A DNA stretch of 64,000 nucleotides from Poindextera sp036272595 (GTDB lineage: Bacteria; Pseudomonadota; Alphaproteobacteria; Caulobacterales; Caulobacteraceae). The stretch covers positions 1-64,000 of the forward strand of contig DATAYM010000024.1 in the NCBI GenBank assembly GCA_036272595.1, read 5' to 3'. This document shows, piece by piece, positions 44,602 to 53,333 of the stretch. How positions within the stretch are numbered: position 1 is the first letter of the stretch; every line of letters begins with the position of its first letter. The position numbers and the translations under genes were made by a program. Under the pieces are notes generated by a model. The model saw only the letters and a list, made by a program, of their open reading frames with translations. It made no database searches and had not been told where the DNA came from.

Positions 44602-45533
44602 CGGCCCTGATTGACCGTGTTGCGGCGGATCCTCGCCGAGCCGTCGCCGGCCAGGTCCTCGCGCGTCGCGGTCAGGCGGAGCGGGCCTTGCAAGGTCGCA
44701 TTGACCCTGGCCATGCCGTCGCCGCCGCCGTCTTTCGGGCCGAACAGGTAGCGCAGCGAGATGCGCTCGTGGTCGGCGGCGTCCGGCTGGGTGCCGTGCA
44801 GGGTGCAGGCGTGCCACATGGCGGTCTGGCCGGCCTCACCGGTCAACACCCGCTGACGCACCTGCGCCTCGCCGCCGCGGCCGTCGCGGTAGAGCCAGCG
44901 GTCGGCGCCGCCGGCGATCAGGTCGTGCGGGAAGACCGTCGCGCCGAGCCGGTGGCTGCCCTCGAGCAGGAACAACGGCGCGTCCGCCGCCCCGACCGGG
45001 TGCAGATAGACGTAGAGGGTGACGAAGTCGGCGTCGCGGTCCTTGAAGTCGATCAGGTCCTGGTGGAAGTCGATGCCGTAGAAATAGGTGATGTCGCGGT
45101 AGTGCGGCTTCACCCAGGCGCCCAGATTGTTGACCGGATTGCCCTGGATGCGCGCCTTCAGCCAGTCCGGCACGGCGCTGGCCGGCACGCCGCAGACCAC
45201 CTTCTTGTTGATGACCTCGTAGTCGTCGCCCAGCAGTTCGACCAGCGCGCCGACCACCTGCGGCGCCCGCTCGACGAAGCCGAGGCGGTCTTCGAAGCGT
45301 TCCAGCAGGTTGCGGCCGGGCCGCGGGTTGACCCCGACATAGCGCGGATCGGCGTCGAACTCGGCCTCGGACTGGAAGAGCCGCCCGTCGAAGGGCCGGG
45401 TGGCGCGGATCTCCCGCAAAAGCGCTTCGGCGGCGCCCGCGTCGAGCGGCTCGGGGAAGATGTGGCGGCCGGCGGCGATAAAGTCGTCGATCACCGGGCT
45501 CTCGGCCGCTCGGGGATTCAGGGCAGAGCGCAT
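44598..45533 (-). CDS. phytanoyl-CoA dioxygenase (PhyH) family protein
   Basis: A 311-residue Fe(II)/2-oxoglutarate-dependent dioxygenase fold. The iron ligands look to be the H-x-D of GIDFHQDLIDF and the distal His of ACTLHGTQPDAADHERISLRY, whose Arg would bind 2-oxoglutarate. The substrate is unknown; bacterial members act on many small molecules. It ends tail to tail with the SDR gene. Confidence 0.85.
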   Translation of the reverse strand: MRSALNPRAAESPVIDDFIAAGRHIFPEPLDAGAAEALLREIRATRPFDGRLFQSEAEFDADPRYVGVNPRPGRNLLERFEDRLGFVERAPQVVGALVELLGDDYEVINKKVVCGVPASAVPDWLKARIQGNPVNNLGAWVKPHYRDITYFYGIDFHQDLIDFKDRDADFVTLYVYLHPVGAADAPLFLLEGSHRLGATVFPHDLIAGGADRWLYRDGRGGEAQVRQRVLTGEAGQTAMWHACTLHGTQPDAADHERISLRYLFGPKDGGGDGMARVNATLQGPLRLTATREDLAGDGSARIRRNTVNQGR

Positions 45534-45723
45534 CCGCCGCCTTCCACGTCAGGGGTGTCGCCCCATTTCGCCCGCGTCGGTTAATTCCCCATGAAATCGT
45601 CTGCGCGGGGTGGATGAAGAGAAAGCCGCAGCCGCGGCCTCCTCTCCTGTCGCCGGAGCGCCACAGCTTCGCGCAATCGCGGCCCGGCAAGCCCAAGGCC
45701 AAGCCTGTGGCATGGTTTTGGCC

Positions 45724-45737
45724 TTAACCGCTGTTAA
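45724..45737. promoter_or_regulatory. paired TTAAC boxes upstream of the 90-aa gene
   Basis: TTAACCGCTGTTAA has two TTAAC halves with a six-base gap, one less than the CtrA consensus. It lies 48 bp before an ATG. A hairpin GTCCC-GCTGT-GGGAC follows at 45741. The spacing makes true CtrA binding uncertain. Confidence 0.3.
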
Positions 45738-45784
45738 CCCGTCCCGCTGTGGGACGTCTAACCTATTGAACTAAAGAGGCTAAG

Positions 45785-46057
45785 ATGGCCGCCACCCGTT
45801 TCTCCACTTCGCGTTCCCCCGACCTGATCTCGCTGTCCGAACGGATGGAGCAGGTCCGCGCCGACGCCAATCGAGTGGCGTTCGAGCACACCAGCGCGCT
45901 TTTGCGCACCTTCGAGGAGGCCGCCATCCTGGCCAGCGAAGTGGCCAACGGCGGCGAGGCTTATCATGTGGGCGTGCGCGAACTCGCCCGCCGCGCCCAT
46001 ATCGAGCTGACCGCCTCGGCGCTGAACCTGCGCTCCATCGCCGGCCGCGAGCTCTAG
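45785..46057 (+). CDS. small hypothetical protein
   Basis: A 90-residue protein with no signal peptide or membrane span. After a Ser/Thr/Arg-rich start (AATRFSTSRSPDL) it is predicted all-helical (SERMEQVRADANRVAFEHTS, then FEEAAILASEVANGGEAYHV and VRELARRAHIELTASAL). An in-frame ATG and codon use like the neighbours support coding. I do not recognise a family. It is convergent with holA, overlapping by four bases. Confidence 0.65.
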   Translation: MAATRFSTSRSPDLISLSERMEQVRADANRVAFEHTSALLRTFEEAAILASEVANGGEAYHVGVRELARRAHIELTASALNLRSIAGREL

Positions 46058-47097
46058 AGCCCCAACCGGCGCGCCCGGCCGGCGATGCTCATGGCCAGGC
46101 GCTCGGCGATCAGCCGGTCGGGCGAACCGGTCTGCTTGCAGGCCCGGTCGGCTTCCAGCAGGTCCGGCTGCAGCCGGTCGAGCTGGGCGAGGCTCCAGGC
46201 GCGCGCCTGGCGCAGGAACTCCCGCTCGTTGCGCCAGAAGACGCCCGCCGCCTTGGCGGCCGCGGCCAGGTCGCCGCCGGCGCTGAGCGTCTTGCGCAGC
46301 CGCGCCGCGTGGCCGCTCAGGGCGCGGACCGCGGCCGGGCCGGCCTCGCCCTCGGCGGCGGCGCGGCGCAAACCCGCCTGGGCCTGGGCCAGCTTGCCGC
46401 CGAAGGCGTCCTGGGCGGCCTCGGCCAGCGAGGCCTCGGGCTCGACGCCCAGGAAGTCGGTCAGCGCCTCGACCCCGGCCGACACGCCGGAACCCGGACC
46501 CAGATAGAGGGCCAGCCGCTCGATCTCCTGGCGCGCCACGCCGCGCTCGTGCGGCAGCCGCGCGACCACCAGGTCCAGGGCGTCGCCGGTCAGGGCGAGC
46601 TTGTCGCGGGCCAGGGCCTCGCGGATCAGCCTGGCCACGTCGCCCGGCTCGTCCTCGTAGCAGACGATCGCCGCCGCCCCATCGGCCTTCTCCGCCGCCC
46701 GGCGCAGCGCGGAATCGCGGCCGAGCGCCCCGGCCTCGATCAGCAGGAAGGCGTCGGGATTGAAGCCGCCCTCGGCGTGGGTCTTCAGCGCCTCGGCCGC
46801 CGCCCGTTCGGTCGCGATGCGCTCGTCGGTCAGTTTCAGCCGCACCAGACGGCGGCCGCCGGCCAGCGACTGGGCGGAGAGCTCGCCTTCCAGCGCCGCC
46901 GGATCGCGGTCCATGTCCGCCTCGGTCAGCCGCGCCACGTCGAAGGGATCGTCCGGGCGCGCGGTGGCCGCCTTCGCCAGCCGATCGGCGCGCTCATGCA
47001 CCTGGCCGCGATCGCGGCCGTGGATCAGCGCCGCCCGCACGCCCTTGGTCGGCTGGTCGAGGAAGCGTTCGATGTCGGGGCGGCGGCTGAGGATCAC
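46054..47097 (-). CDS. holA: DNA polymerase III delta subunit
   Basis: Clamp-loader subunit that opens the sliding clamp. The 347 residues show the HolA pattern: RRPDIERFLDQPTKGVRAALIHGRDRG at the start (a degenerate nucleotide fold), VCYEDEPGDVARLIREAL, and the helical collar ending. It begins with GTG. It is last of the leftward unit leuS-lptE-holA, separated from lptE by two palindromic elements. Confidence 0.9.
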   Translation of the reverse strand: MILSRRPDIERFLDQPTKGVRAALIHGRDRGQVHERADRLAKAATARPDDPFDVARLTEADMDRDPAALEGELSAQSLAGGRRLVRLKLTDERIATERAAAEALKTHAEGGFNPDAFLLIEAGALGRDSALRRAAEKADGAAAIVCYEDEPGDVARLIREALARDKLALTGDALDLVVARLPHERGVARQEIERLALYLGPGSGVSAGVEALTDFLGVEPEASLAEAAQDAFGGKLAQAQAGLRRAAAEGEAGPAAVRALSGHAARLRKTLSAGGDLAAAAKAAGVFWRNEREFLRQARAWSLAQLDRLQPDLLEADRACKQTGSPDRLIAERLAMSIAGRARRLGL

Positions 47098-47105
47098 GAG
47101 ACCTA

Positions 47106-47153
47106 GATCACGTTGAATTTGGATTGAAGCAATCCAAATTCAAAAACGTGATC
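47106..47153. repeat. palindromic element between lptE and holA (A)
   Basis: GATCACGTT (47106-47114) pairs with AACGTGATC (47145-47153), and GAATTTGGATTG (47115-47126) with CAATCCAAATTC (47130-47141). The stem is 21 bp with a 3-base loop and a 3-A bulge. This AT-richer hairpin resembles intergenic palindromes frequent in alphaproteobacterial genomes. Confidence 0.85.
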
Positions 47154-47166
47154 GCCTCCAGGGGTT

Positions 47167-47218
47167 AGAGCGGGTTGCGGGCGGAAAACCGCTTCGCACT
47201 TTTCCGCAGGCCCGCTCT
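47167..47218. repeat. palindromic element between lptE and holA (B), with 30-bp repeat copy 2
   Basis: AGAGCGGG (47167-47174) pairs with CCCGCTCT (47211-47218) and TGCGG (47176-47180) with CCGCA (47204-47208); inside is the palindrome GCGGAAAACCGC. Bases 47168-47197 are the exact reverse complement of 15631-15660. Confidence 0.85.
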
Positions 47219-47229
47219 GGCCCTCGCCG

Positions 47230-47727
47230 TCAGTTCCGCGCCTGGGTGGTGAAATAGATGCCGAGATCGGTGCGGATGCGCTCGGCGGCCTGATCGGCGG
47301 CGCGTTTCTGCGCGTCCTCCTGGGCGGCGATGCCGGCATAGGGGATGTTGGTGGCGGCATAGGTCACCTCGACCGGCTGGGTCCCGGTCTTCAGCACCCG
47401 GCCGGTGGCGATCTCCACCAGCCGGTAGTCGACGGTGACGTGATCCTCGTAATAGGCCGCCGTCTCGTCGAGGTTCAGGCCGCGGGAGAAGACCCGACTG
47501 CTGAGCGTCACGTCCAGGCGATAGACCGGCGGCTGGTCGCGGTCGCGGGCCAGGTCGTCGTTCAGCGACTCGCTGAGCAGATAGGCCAGCCGCCCGTGCG
47601 GCACCTTGACCTCGATCGACGACATGCCGGCCGCCAGGCCCTTGGTGGCATAGAGGGGCGTGAAGCCGCAGGCGGCGAGGCCGAGCCCGGCCGCCACGGC
47701 GGCGGCGACGGCGAAGCGCCGGCTCAT
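47230..47727 (-). CDS. lptE: LPS-assembly lipoprotein LptE
   Basis: The outer-membrane partner that plugs the LptD barrel. It is 165 residues, with a lipoprotein signal (AVAAAVAAGLGLAACGFTPLYA, lipidated Cys near residue 20) followed by the LptE pattern AYLLSESLNDDLARD and YRLDVTLSSRVFSRGLNLDE. Placement between leuS and holA is the standard order, which strengthens the call. Its ATG overlaps the leuS stop. Confidence 0.92.
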   Translation of the reverse strand: MSRRFAVAAAVAAGLGLAACGFTPLYATKGLAAGMSSIEVKVPHGRLAYLLSESLNDDLARDRDQPPVYRLDVTLSSRVFSRGLNLDETAAYYEDHVTVDYRLVEIATGRVLKTGTQPVEVTYAATNIPYAGIAAQEDAQKRAADQAAERIRTDLGIYFTTQARN

Positions 47728-50315
47728 TGAGCCGGTCCGACGACGATATTGACGATGCGGTCGGGCACGACGATCACCTTGCGCACGGAGAGGCCGTCAA
47801 GGTGACGCTGAACGCCGGCGTCCGCCAGCGCCATCTTCTCCGCCTCGGCGGCGGCGGTTCCCTTCGGCAGGTGGATCTCGCCGCGCCGCTTGCCGTTGAC
47901 CTGCACCGCCAGGGTCGCCGTCTCGTCGGCCGCCAGGGCCGGGTCGTAGTCCGGCCAGGGCGCCTGGGCGACCAGGCCCTCGCCGCCGATCCGGGCCCAG
48001 GCCTCCTCGGCCAGGTGCGGCATGAACGGCGCGATCAGCCGCGCCAGGGCCGACAGCGCCTGGCCGCGCGCCGCCAGCAGCGCCGGGCTCGCGCCGGCCG
48101 CCGGCAGGCCCTTCAATTCGTTCAGGAAGGCATAGATGCGGGCGATGCCGCTGTTGAAGCGGAACCCCTCGATCGCCTCGGTCAGCGCCTTGATCAGCCG
48201 GTGGGTGGAGCGGATCAGTTCGACCGCCTTCGCATCGTCTCCGACAGCGGCGCCGGGCGCGCCGACCGGCTGGCTGTCGAACTCGTCCCAGATGCGGTTG
48301 CCCAGCCGCCAGGCGCCCTGGATGCCGCCGGTGGTCCACTGCACGTCGCGCTCCGGCGGCGAATCGGACATCACGAACAGCCGGGCGGCGTCCACCCCGT
48401 AGGCCTCGGCGATCTCCTCCGGCGAAACGACGTTGCGCTTGGACTTCGACATCTTCTCGGTGTCGCCGATCACCACCGGCTCGCCGGTCTCGATCAGGGT
48501 GGCGCGGCGCGTATCGCCTTCCTGGACCACCTCGACCTCGTTCGGCTCGACCCAGTCGCCGTTCTGCCGCCGATAGCTCTCGTGGGTGACCATGCCCTGG
48601 GTGAACAGGCCCGCGAACGGCTCGCGCGCGGCCAGGACGTCGTCGTCGGCCAGGGCGCGGGTGACGAAACGGGCATAGAGCAGGTGCAGCACCGCGTGCT
48701 CGACCCCGCCGATATACTGGTCGACCGGCATCCAGTAATCCGCCGAGGCGCGATCGACCGGCCGGGCCGCCGCGGGGTTGGTGAAGCGCAGGAAATACCA
48801 GGAGGAATCGACGAAGGTGTCGAGGGTGTCGGTCTCGCGCGTCGCCTTGCCGCCGCACTGCGGGCAGGCGGCGTGCTTCCAGGTCGGATGCCGCTCCAGC
48901 GGGTTGCCCGGCTTGTCGAAGGCGACGTCGTCGGGCAACGCCACCGGCAGCTGGTCGGCCGGCACGGCCAGCGGCCCGCAGGCGTCGCAATAGACGATCG
49001 GGATCGGGCAGCCCCAATAGCGCTGGCGCGAGACCCCCCAGTCGCGCAGGCGATAGACGGTGACGCCTTCGCCGAAACCGTCGGCTTCGGCGCGGGCGAT
49101 GGCCGCGGCCTTGGCCTCGGCGACCTCCAGGCCGTCGAGGAAGCCCGAATTGAAGGCCCGCCCCGGACCGACATAGGCCTCGTCGGCGATTTCGAAGCTG
49201 GCCGGATCGGCGTCGGGCGGCAGCACCACCGGGCGCACCGGCAGGCCGTACTTGCGGGCGAAATCGAGGTCGCGCTGGTCGTGGGCCGGGCAGCCGAAGA
49301 TGGCGCCGGTCCCGTAGTCCATCAGGATGAAGTTGGCGATCCAGACCGGCAGCCGCCAGTTCGGGTCGAACGGATGGATCACCTCCAGCCCGGTGTCGTA
49401 GCCCTTCTTTTCGCCGGCCTCGATCTCGGCCTCCGAGGTGCCCCCCCGGCGGCATTCGGCGATGAAGGCCGCGGCGGCGGGGTCCTTGGCGGCGATCTCC
49501 TGGGCCAGCGGATGGTCGGGCGCGACGGCGACGAAGCTGGCCCCGTACAAGGTGTCCGGCCGGGTCGTGTAGACGCTCAAGGGCTCGTCACGCCCGGCCG
49601 CGAAGGCGAAGTTCAGCCGCAGCCCGCTGGAGCGGCCGATCCAGTTCTCCTGCATCACCCGGACCTTCTCCGGCCAGCGATCCAGGGTCTTCAGGCCGTC
49701 GATCAGGTCGTCGGCATAGTCGGTGATGCGCAGGAACCACTGGGTCAGCCGGCGCTTTTCCACCACCGCGCCGGAGCGCCAGCCCAGGCCGTCGACCACC
49801 TGCTCGTTGGCCAGCACCGTATGGTCGACCGGGTCCCAGTTGACCACGCCCTCCTTGCGGTAGGCCAGGCCGCGCTTGTACAGCTCCAGGAACAGCGCCT
49901 GCTGGCGGCCGTAATAGGCCGGATCGCAGGTGGCGAATTCGCGCGACCAGTCGATGGAGACCCCCAGCCGCTTCAGCTGGTCGCGCATCACCGCAATATT
50001 GTCGTAGGTCCAGGTCTTGGGGTGGATGCCGCGCTCCATGGCGGCGTTCTCGGCGGCCAGGCCGAAGGCGTCCCAGCCCATCGGATGCAGCACGCTGAAG
50101 CCGCGCGCGCGCTTGAACCGGGCGATGACGTCGCCCATGGCGTAGTTGCGCACATGGCCGATGTGCAGCCGCCCCGACGGATAGGGGAACATCTCCAGCG
50201 CATAGTATTTCGGCTTGCCGGCCGCGTCCTCGGCGTCAGGCGCGCGAAAGACGCCGGCGGCCTGCCAGACCGCCTGCCATTTCGGCTCGGCTTCCTTCGG
50301 ATTGTAGCGGGCCAT
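47724..50315 (-). CDS. leuS: leucyl-tRNA synthetase
   Basis: A class Ia synthetase of 863 residues. The HIGH motif is in MFPYPSGRLHIGHVRNYAMG near residue 40, the KMSKS motif in DTEKMSKSKRNVVSPEE, and the CP1 editing domain contains YTTRPDTLYGASFVAVAPDH. A CxxC pair (YCDACG, CPQCG) forms a zinc site. The 1071-codon open frame on the opposite strand is a shadow. Confidence 0.97.
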   Translation of the reverse strand: MARYNPKEAEPKWQAVWQAAGVFRAPDAEDAAGKPKYYALEMFPYPSGRLHIGHVRNYAMGDVIARFKRARGFSVLHPMGWDAFGLAAENAAMERGIHPKTWTYDNIAVMRDQLKRLGVSIDWSREFATCDPAYYGRQQALFLELYKRGLAYRKEGVVNWDPVDHTVLANEQVVDGLGWRSGAVVEKRRLTQWFLRITDYADDLIDGLKTLDRWPEKVRVMQENWIGRSSGLRLNFAFAAGRDEPLSVYTTRPDTLYGASFVAVAPDHPLAQEIAAKDPAAAAFIAECRRGGTSEAEIEAGEKKGYDTGLEVIHPFDPNWRLPVWIANFILMDYGTGAIFGCPAHDQRDLDFARKYGLPVRPVVLPPDADPASFEIADEAYVGPGRAFNSGFLDGLEVAEAKAAAIARAEADGFGEGVTVYRLRDWGVSRQRYWGCPIPIVYCDACGPLAVPADQLPVALPDDVAFDKPGNPLERHPTWKHAACPQCGGKATRETDTLDTFVDSSWYFLRFTNPAAARPVDRASADYWMPVDQYIGGVEHAVLHLLYARFVTRALADDDVLAAREPFAGLFTQGMVTHESYRRQNGDWVEPNEVEVVQEGDTRRATLIETGEPVVIGDTEKMSKSKRNVVSPEEIAEAYGVDAARLFVMSDSPPERDVQWTTGGIQGAWRLGNRIWDEFDSQPVGAPGAAVGDDAKAVELIRSTHRLIKALTEAIEGFRFNSGIARIYAFLNELKGLPAAGASPALLAARGQALSALARLIAPFMPHLAEEAWARIGGEGLVAQAPWPDYDPALAADETATLAVQVNGKRRGEIHLPKGTAAAEAEKMALADAGVQRHLDGLSVRKVIVVPDRIVNIVVGPAQ

Positions 50316-50327
50316 GGCGGCCTTGAT

Positions 50328-50807
50328 CTACCCGTTGACGTTCGACAGCCTGAGCTGGCGGGCGCGGGTAAGGATCGCGTTTTCGATGTCGACCGAGGTC
50401 TGGTCGGCAGCCGGAGAGTCGATCCAGTTTCCGGTCGCGTCGCGGACCTGCTTGAACACCGTCACGTTCAACCCGTCGGCGCGCAGCCGGGTGTCCAGGA
50501 TGTAGACGGTGCACTTGAACCGCTCGTCGGGCTTTTCCGGATTGGTGTACCAGTCGGTCAGGATCACGCCGCCGTAAGGGTCGGCCGAGGCCAGCGGCAT
50601 GAAGGCGAGGGTGTCGAGCGAGGCGCGCCACAGATAGCCGTTGACGCCGATGGGCGCCGCGGGGCCCGGCTTGGGCCGGCCGCCGCCGAACGGGTGAAAC
50701 CCAGGCGTTTGATAGGCCTGGGCGCCGCTGTCGTGATGGGCGCAAGCCGTCAGGGCCATGGCGCTCATCGCCAAGGCGATCACGGGGACCTTACGCATCG
50801 ACACCAT
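50328..50807 (-). CDS. DUF3576 lipoprotein
   Basis: A 159-residue protein with a lipoprotein signal (PVIALAMSAMALTACAHH, Cys near residue 22). The mature part has the DUF3576 core IGVNGYLWRASLDTLAFMPLASADPYGGVI and DWYTNPEKPDERFKCTVYIL. The family is found in alphaproteobacterial envelopes with unknown function. It ends 12 bp before leuS on the same strand. Confidence 0.88.
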   Translation of the reverse strand: MVSMRKVPVIALAMSAMALTACAHHDSGAQAYQTPGFHPFGGGRPKPGPAAPIGVNGYLWRASLDTLAFMPLASADPYGGVILTDWYTNPEKPDERFKCTVYILDTRLRADGLNVTVFKQVRDATGNWIDSPAADQTSVDIENAILTRARQLRLSNVNG

Positions 50808-50966
50808 CGTTTATCGCTCCAATCGTTCCGGCGAAGGCGTCCAACAAACATTCTTCGCCGCACGCCCCGGCCGCTCTATAACATGCGCGTTCACACGCCC
50901 AACAGGAATCGCGTGACCTTCCGGCCACAGACCGCGACCTAAGGACGCCCGCAAGCCGGTCACGGA

Positions 50967-50995
50967 TTGACCGGGAATGTTTCAAGGCTTTAATC
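50967..50995 (+). promoter_or_regulatory. candidate promoter for ntrZ
   Basis: TTGACC, a 17-base spacer and TTAATC lie about 75 bp upstream of the ntrZ ATG, in the divergent gap with the DUF3576 gene. The -35 fits well, the -10 only in part. Confidence 0.35.
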
Positions 50996-51068
50996 GCCCG
51001 CTAAGGCTGCGGCGGTAGACATCTTGTCTGACGCCGGAACCGGGGCAATTCAGGCTGATTACCGGACT

Positions 51069-51476
51069 ATGACTGGGGCTCGCTTCATCACTGCGGTGAC
51101 CGCGACGCTCGCCCTGCTGGGGGCGGCGGGCGCTGTGCACGCGCAATCGGTGCGCGGCCAGGCGATTCTGGTCACCGACAACCTGACCGGCGTGACCCTC
51201 GATCAGGGCCAGTGGGGGCCGCAGCCCGTCCACCACAGCCTGGAATTCAACGCCGACAAGAAGAACCGCATCATCCTGAAGCTGGATATGAGCCAGCCGG
51301 TCGGCCGTGACATGCAGTTCCGCGACGTGCAGGCGGGGGCCTATTATCGCCTGACGCCGTCGTTGCGCATCGGCGGCGCCGTCTCCCTCGGCGATGCGCC
51401 GGCGGTGCCCGACCGCTCCAACTTGCCGCAGACCCAGGCGCCTCGGGTGCGGTTCGAGACCAACTTCAAGTTCTAG
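51069..51476 (+). CDS. ntrZ: NtrZ-family periplasmic regulator
   Basis: A 135-residue exported protein: the signal peptide spans ARFITAVTATLALLGAAGAVHA, the mature part has RIILKLDMSQPVGRDMQF and YYRLTPSLRIGGAVSLGD. In Caulobacter NtrZ acts from the periplasm to restrain the NtrY sensor's phosphatase activity on NtrX; the call rests on the C-terminal YRLTPSLRxGGAV-type pattern. The ATG at 51069 is preferred because it puts the signal peptide at the N-terminus. No ntrYX is in the window. Confidence 0.75.
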   Translation: MTGARFITAVTATLALLGAAGAVHAQSVRGQAILVTDNLTGVTLDQGQWGPQPVHHSLEFNADKKNRIILKLDMSQPVGRDMQFRDVQAGAYYRLTPSLRIGGAVSLGDAPAVPDRSNLPQTQAPRVRFETNFKF

Positions 51477-51485
51477 ACCGGCTTT

Positions 51486-52529
51486 TCAGGCCGCGCCCAC
51501 CCGGTCCTCCTCGACCTGGGCGGCCAGGGGACTGTGCGGCGCGATGCGCGCCACCACCAGCGCGATGACCCCGCCCAGCACCGTCGCGATCAGCCGATGC
51601 TCGGCGTTCAGCACCACATCGCCGCGGCCCAGCGTCAGCAACAGCACCACGGTCGCGGTGATCATGCAGGTGAGCGTCGCGTAGTGCGCTTTCTGCAGGG
51701 CGAAGGCCGCGCCGGCGGTCAGCGTCATGGCCGCCAGCAGCGCCGGCCGCGACTGGTCGACCACGATGGCGAAGGCGCTGGCGGCGATACAGCCGATCAG
51801 CGTCCCGACCAGGCGGGCGAGTCCGCGGGTCTGGGTCTCGCTCAGCCCGGGCTTCAGCACCAGCATGGCGGTCATCGGGGCCCAGTAGCCATTGCCGAGG
51901 CCGAGCCCGCGCGCCGCCGTCAGCGCCGCGGCGACACAGACCGCCGCGCGCAGGGTATGGCCGACCAGCAGCCGGCGCGGCGGCTTGCGTTTGGGCGGGC
52001 CGGGCGGCAACCGGCCGCCGGCGGCGGGGAAGAGCCGGGCCAGGACCATGACGATGGCCATCTGGGTCAGTCCGCCGGCCACCACGGCCGCCGCCCGCTG
52101 CAGCGCCACCGGAACGGGGCTCGGATAGTAGCTGGCCACCAGCATGGCGATGACCACCTGCAGCGTCACCCACCAGAAATCCTCGTCGAACAGCGCGACC
52201 GCCGCGCAGCCGGCCGCCGCCAGGGCCGCCGCGACCACCAGGACCGGCGTCCATTGCCCGAGCGTGCAACCCGCGAAGGTGGCGACGCCGATCCCGGCCG
52301 TGGCCGCGCCCATGGCCGCCCAGCGCCACCCGCGCAGGTCGCGGGCGGCTCCGAAACCCACGGCGAAGGCCGCGCCGGCCGCCACCGCGCCATAGGCCGC
52401 CTGATGCAGCAGCAGCCCCGCGATCAGCAGCACCGGCATGGCCGGCACGCACAGGCCGGCCTCGCGCCAATGGAAGGGGCTGGCGTGGTCCTTGGCCCAG
52501 GTTCGCAGTTGCGCCAGTGGCTTGCTCAC
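51486..52529 (-). CDS. FUSC-family membrane transporter
   Basis: A 347-residue protein with about ten membrane spans in two similar halves (ALCVPAMPVLLIAGLLLHQA-like first half, LRAAVCVAAALTAARGLGLG second half), containing YWAPMTAMLVLKPGLSETQT, the FUSC signature. Relatives export aromatic acids such as p-hydroxybenzoate. I use the GTG at 52529, with AAGGA about 10 bases upstream; an ATG at 52568 would add 13 residues. The frame stays open far upstream but that part is antisense to the next gene. Confidence 0.82.
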   Translation of the reverse strand: MSKPLAQLRTWAKDHASPFHWREAGLCVPAMPVLLIAGLLLHQAAYGAVAAGAAFAVGFGAARDLRGWRWAAMGAATAGIGVATFAGCTLGQWTPVLVVAAALAAAGCAAVALFDEDFWWVTLQVVIAMLVASYYPSPVPVALQRAAAVVAGGLTQMAIVMVLARLFPAAGGRLPPGPPKRKPPRRLLVGHTLRAAVCVAAALTAARGLGLGNGYWAPMTAMLVLKPGLSETQTRGLARLVGTLIGCIAASAFAIVVDQSRPALLAAMTLTAGAAFALQKAHYATLTCMITATVVLLLTLGRGDVVLNAEHRLIATVLGGVIALVVARIAPHSPLAAQVEEDRVGAA

Positions 52530-52706
52530 CCGGTCCGGTCCTTCGTCGAGAGCGCCCGGAGGATGCATAGCAAGCCTGACGACCGCTCGCGAAGCCCCAC
52601 GGTTCACGGCAGGTTGAACGGTCTCGACGCCGGCGAGCGTCTTCCGTTGCGGCGGCGGCTTGGATATATTGGCGGGCGTCTCTTCAACCCTCAGCGGAGA
52701 CGCGTC

Positions 52707-53333
52707 ATGCGTATCATCCAGACCGCCCTTCTGGCCGGAGTCGCGGCCGTCGGTTGCCTCGGCGTGGCCGCCCTGGCCGGAAGTCCCCCCACAAAGCCTC
52801 AGGCGTCCCAACCCCAGTTCCATGTCCTGACCGTTCGGCTGCCCGACGGCTCGGTCGAACAGATCGGCTACAGCGGCGATGTCGCGCCGCGGGTGGTTCT
52901 GGCGCCGGGCGGCCTGCCTTTCGCCGCCTTCGCGCCGATGGCGGGATTCGGTCCCGCCGCCGACCCTGGCGCCGCGGCGAGCGATCCGTTCGCCATGCTC
53001 GAGCGCCTTTCGGCCCAGATGGACCGCCAGATGGCCGAGATGATGCGCAACGCGCCGCTGGCGCCGCCAGCCGTGGCCGCGCCCGGCGGCATGCAGCAGA
53101 CCGCCCTCGGCAAGCTGCCGGCGGGATCGGAGAGCTATTCGTTCGTTTCCAGCATCTCCGGCGGCAAGGCCTGCACCCGCAGCGTCGAGATCACCTCGCA
53201 AGGCTCCGGCCAGCCGCCGCGGGTGGTGTCGCAGACCTCCGGCGACTGCGGCGGCCGGAACGCCGCGGCGGCGCCCCCGGCGGCGGCGGCCGCGACCGTT
53301 CACGAACCCTCCGCCGGCAAGGTGGTCGCCTAG
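52707..53333 (+). CDS. exported hypothetical protein
   Basis: A 208-residue protein with a signal peptide (RIIQTALLAGVAAVGCLGVAALAG). The mature part contains FHVLTVRLPDGSVEQIGYSG, a helical DPFAMLERLSAQMDRQMAEM, and two cysteines (KACTRSV, SGDCGG) that may form a disulfide. The C-terminus is alanine-rich. I do not recognise a family; a periplasmic location is likely. It is convergent with the ThiE-like gene, overlapping by four bases. Confidence 0.7.
   Translation: MRIIQTALLAGVAAVGCLGVAALAGSPPTKPQASQPQFHVLTVRLPDGSVEQIGYSGDVAPRVVLAPGGLPFAAFAPMAGFGPAADPGAAASDPFAMLERLSAQMDRQMAEMMRNAPLAPPAVAAPGGMQQTALGKLPAGSESYSFVSSISGGKACTRSVEITSQGSGQPPRVVSQTSGDCGGRNAAAAPPAAAAATVHEPSAGKVVA

Noticed and set aside
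45724..45737. A fourth full CtrA box
   Set aside because: The spacing is six bases, not seven, so I list it only as a weak candidate and not as a CtrA site.
47727..50942. 1071-codon open frame on the plus strand over leuS
   Set aside because: Antisense to leuS, with no recognisable domain and shadow-type composition.
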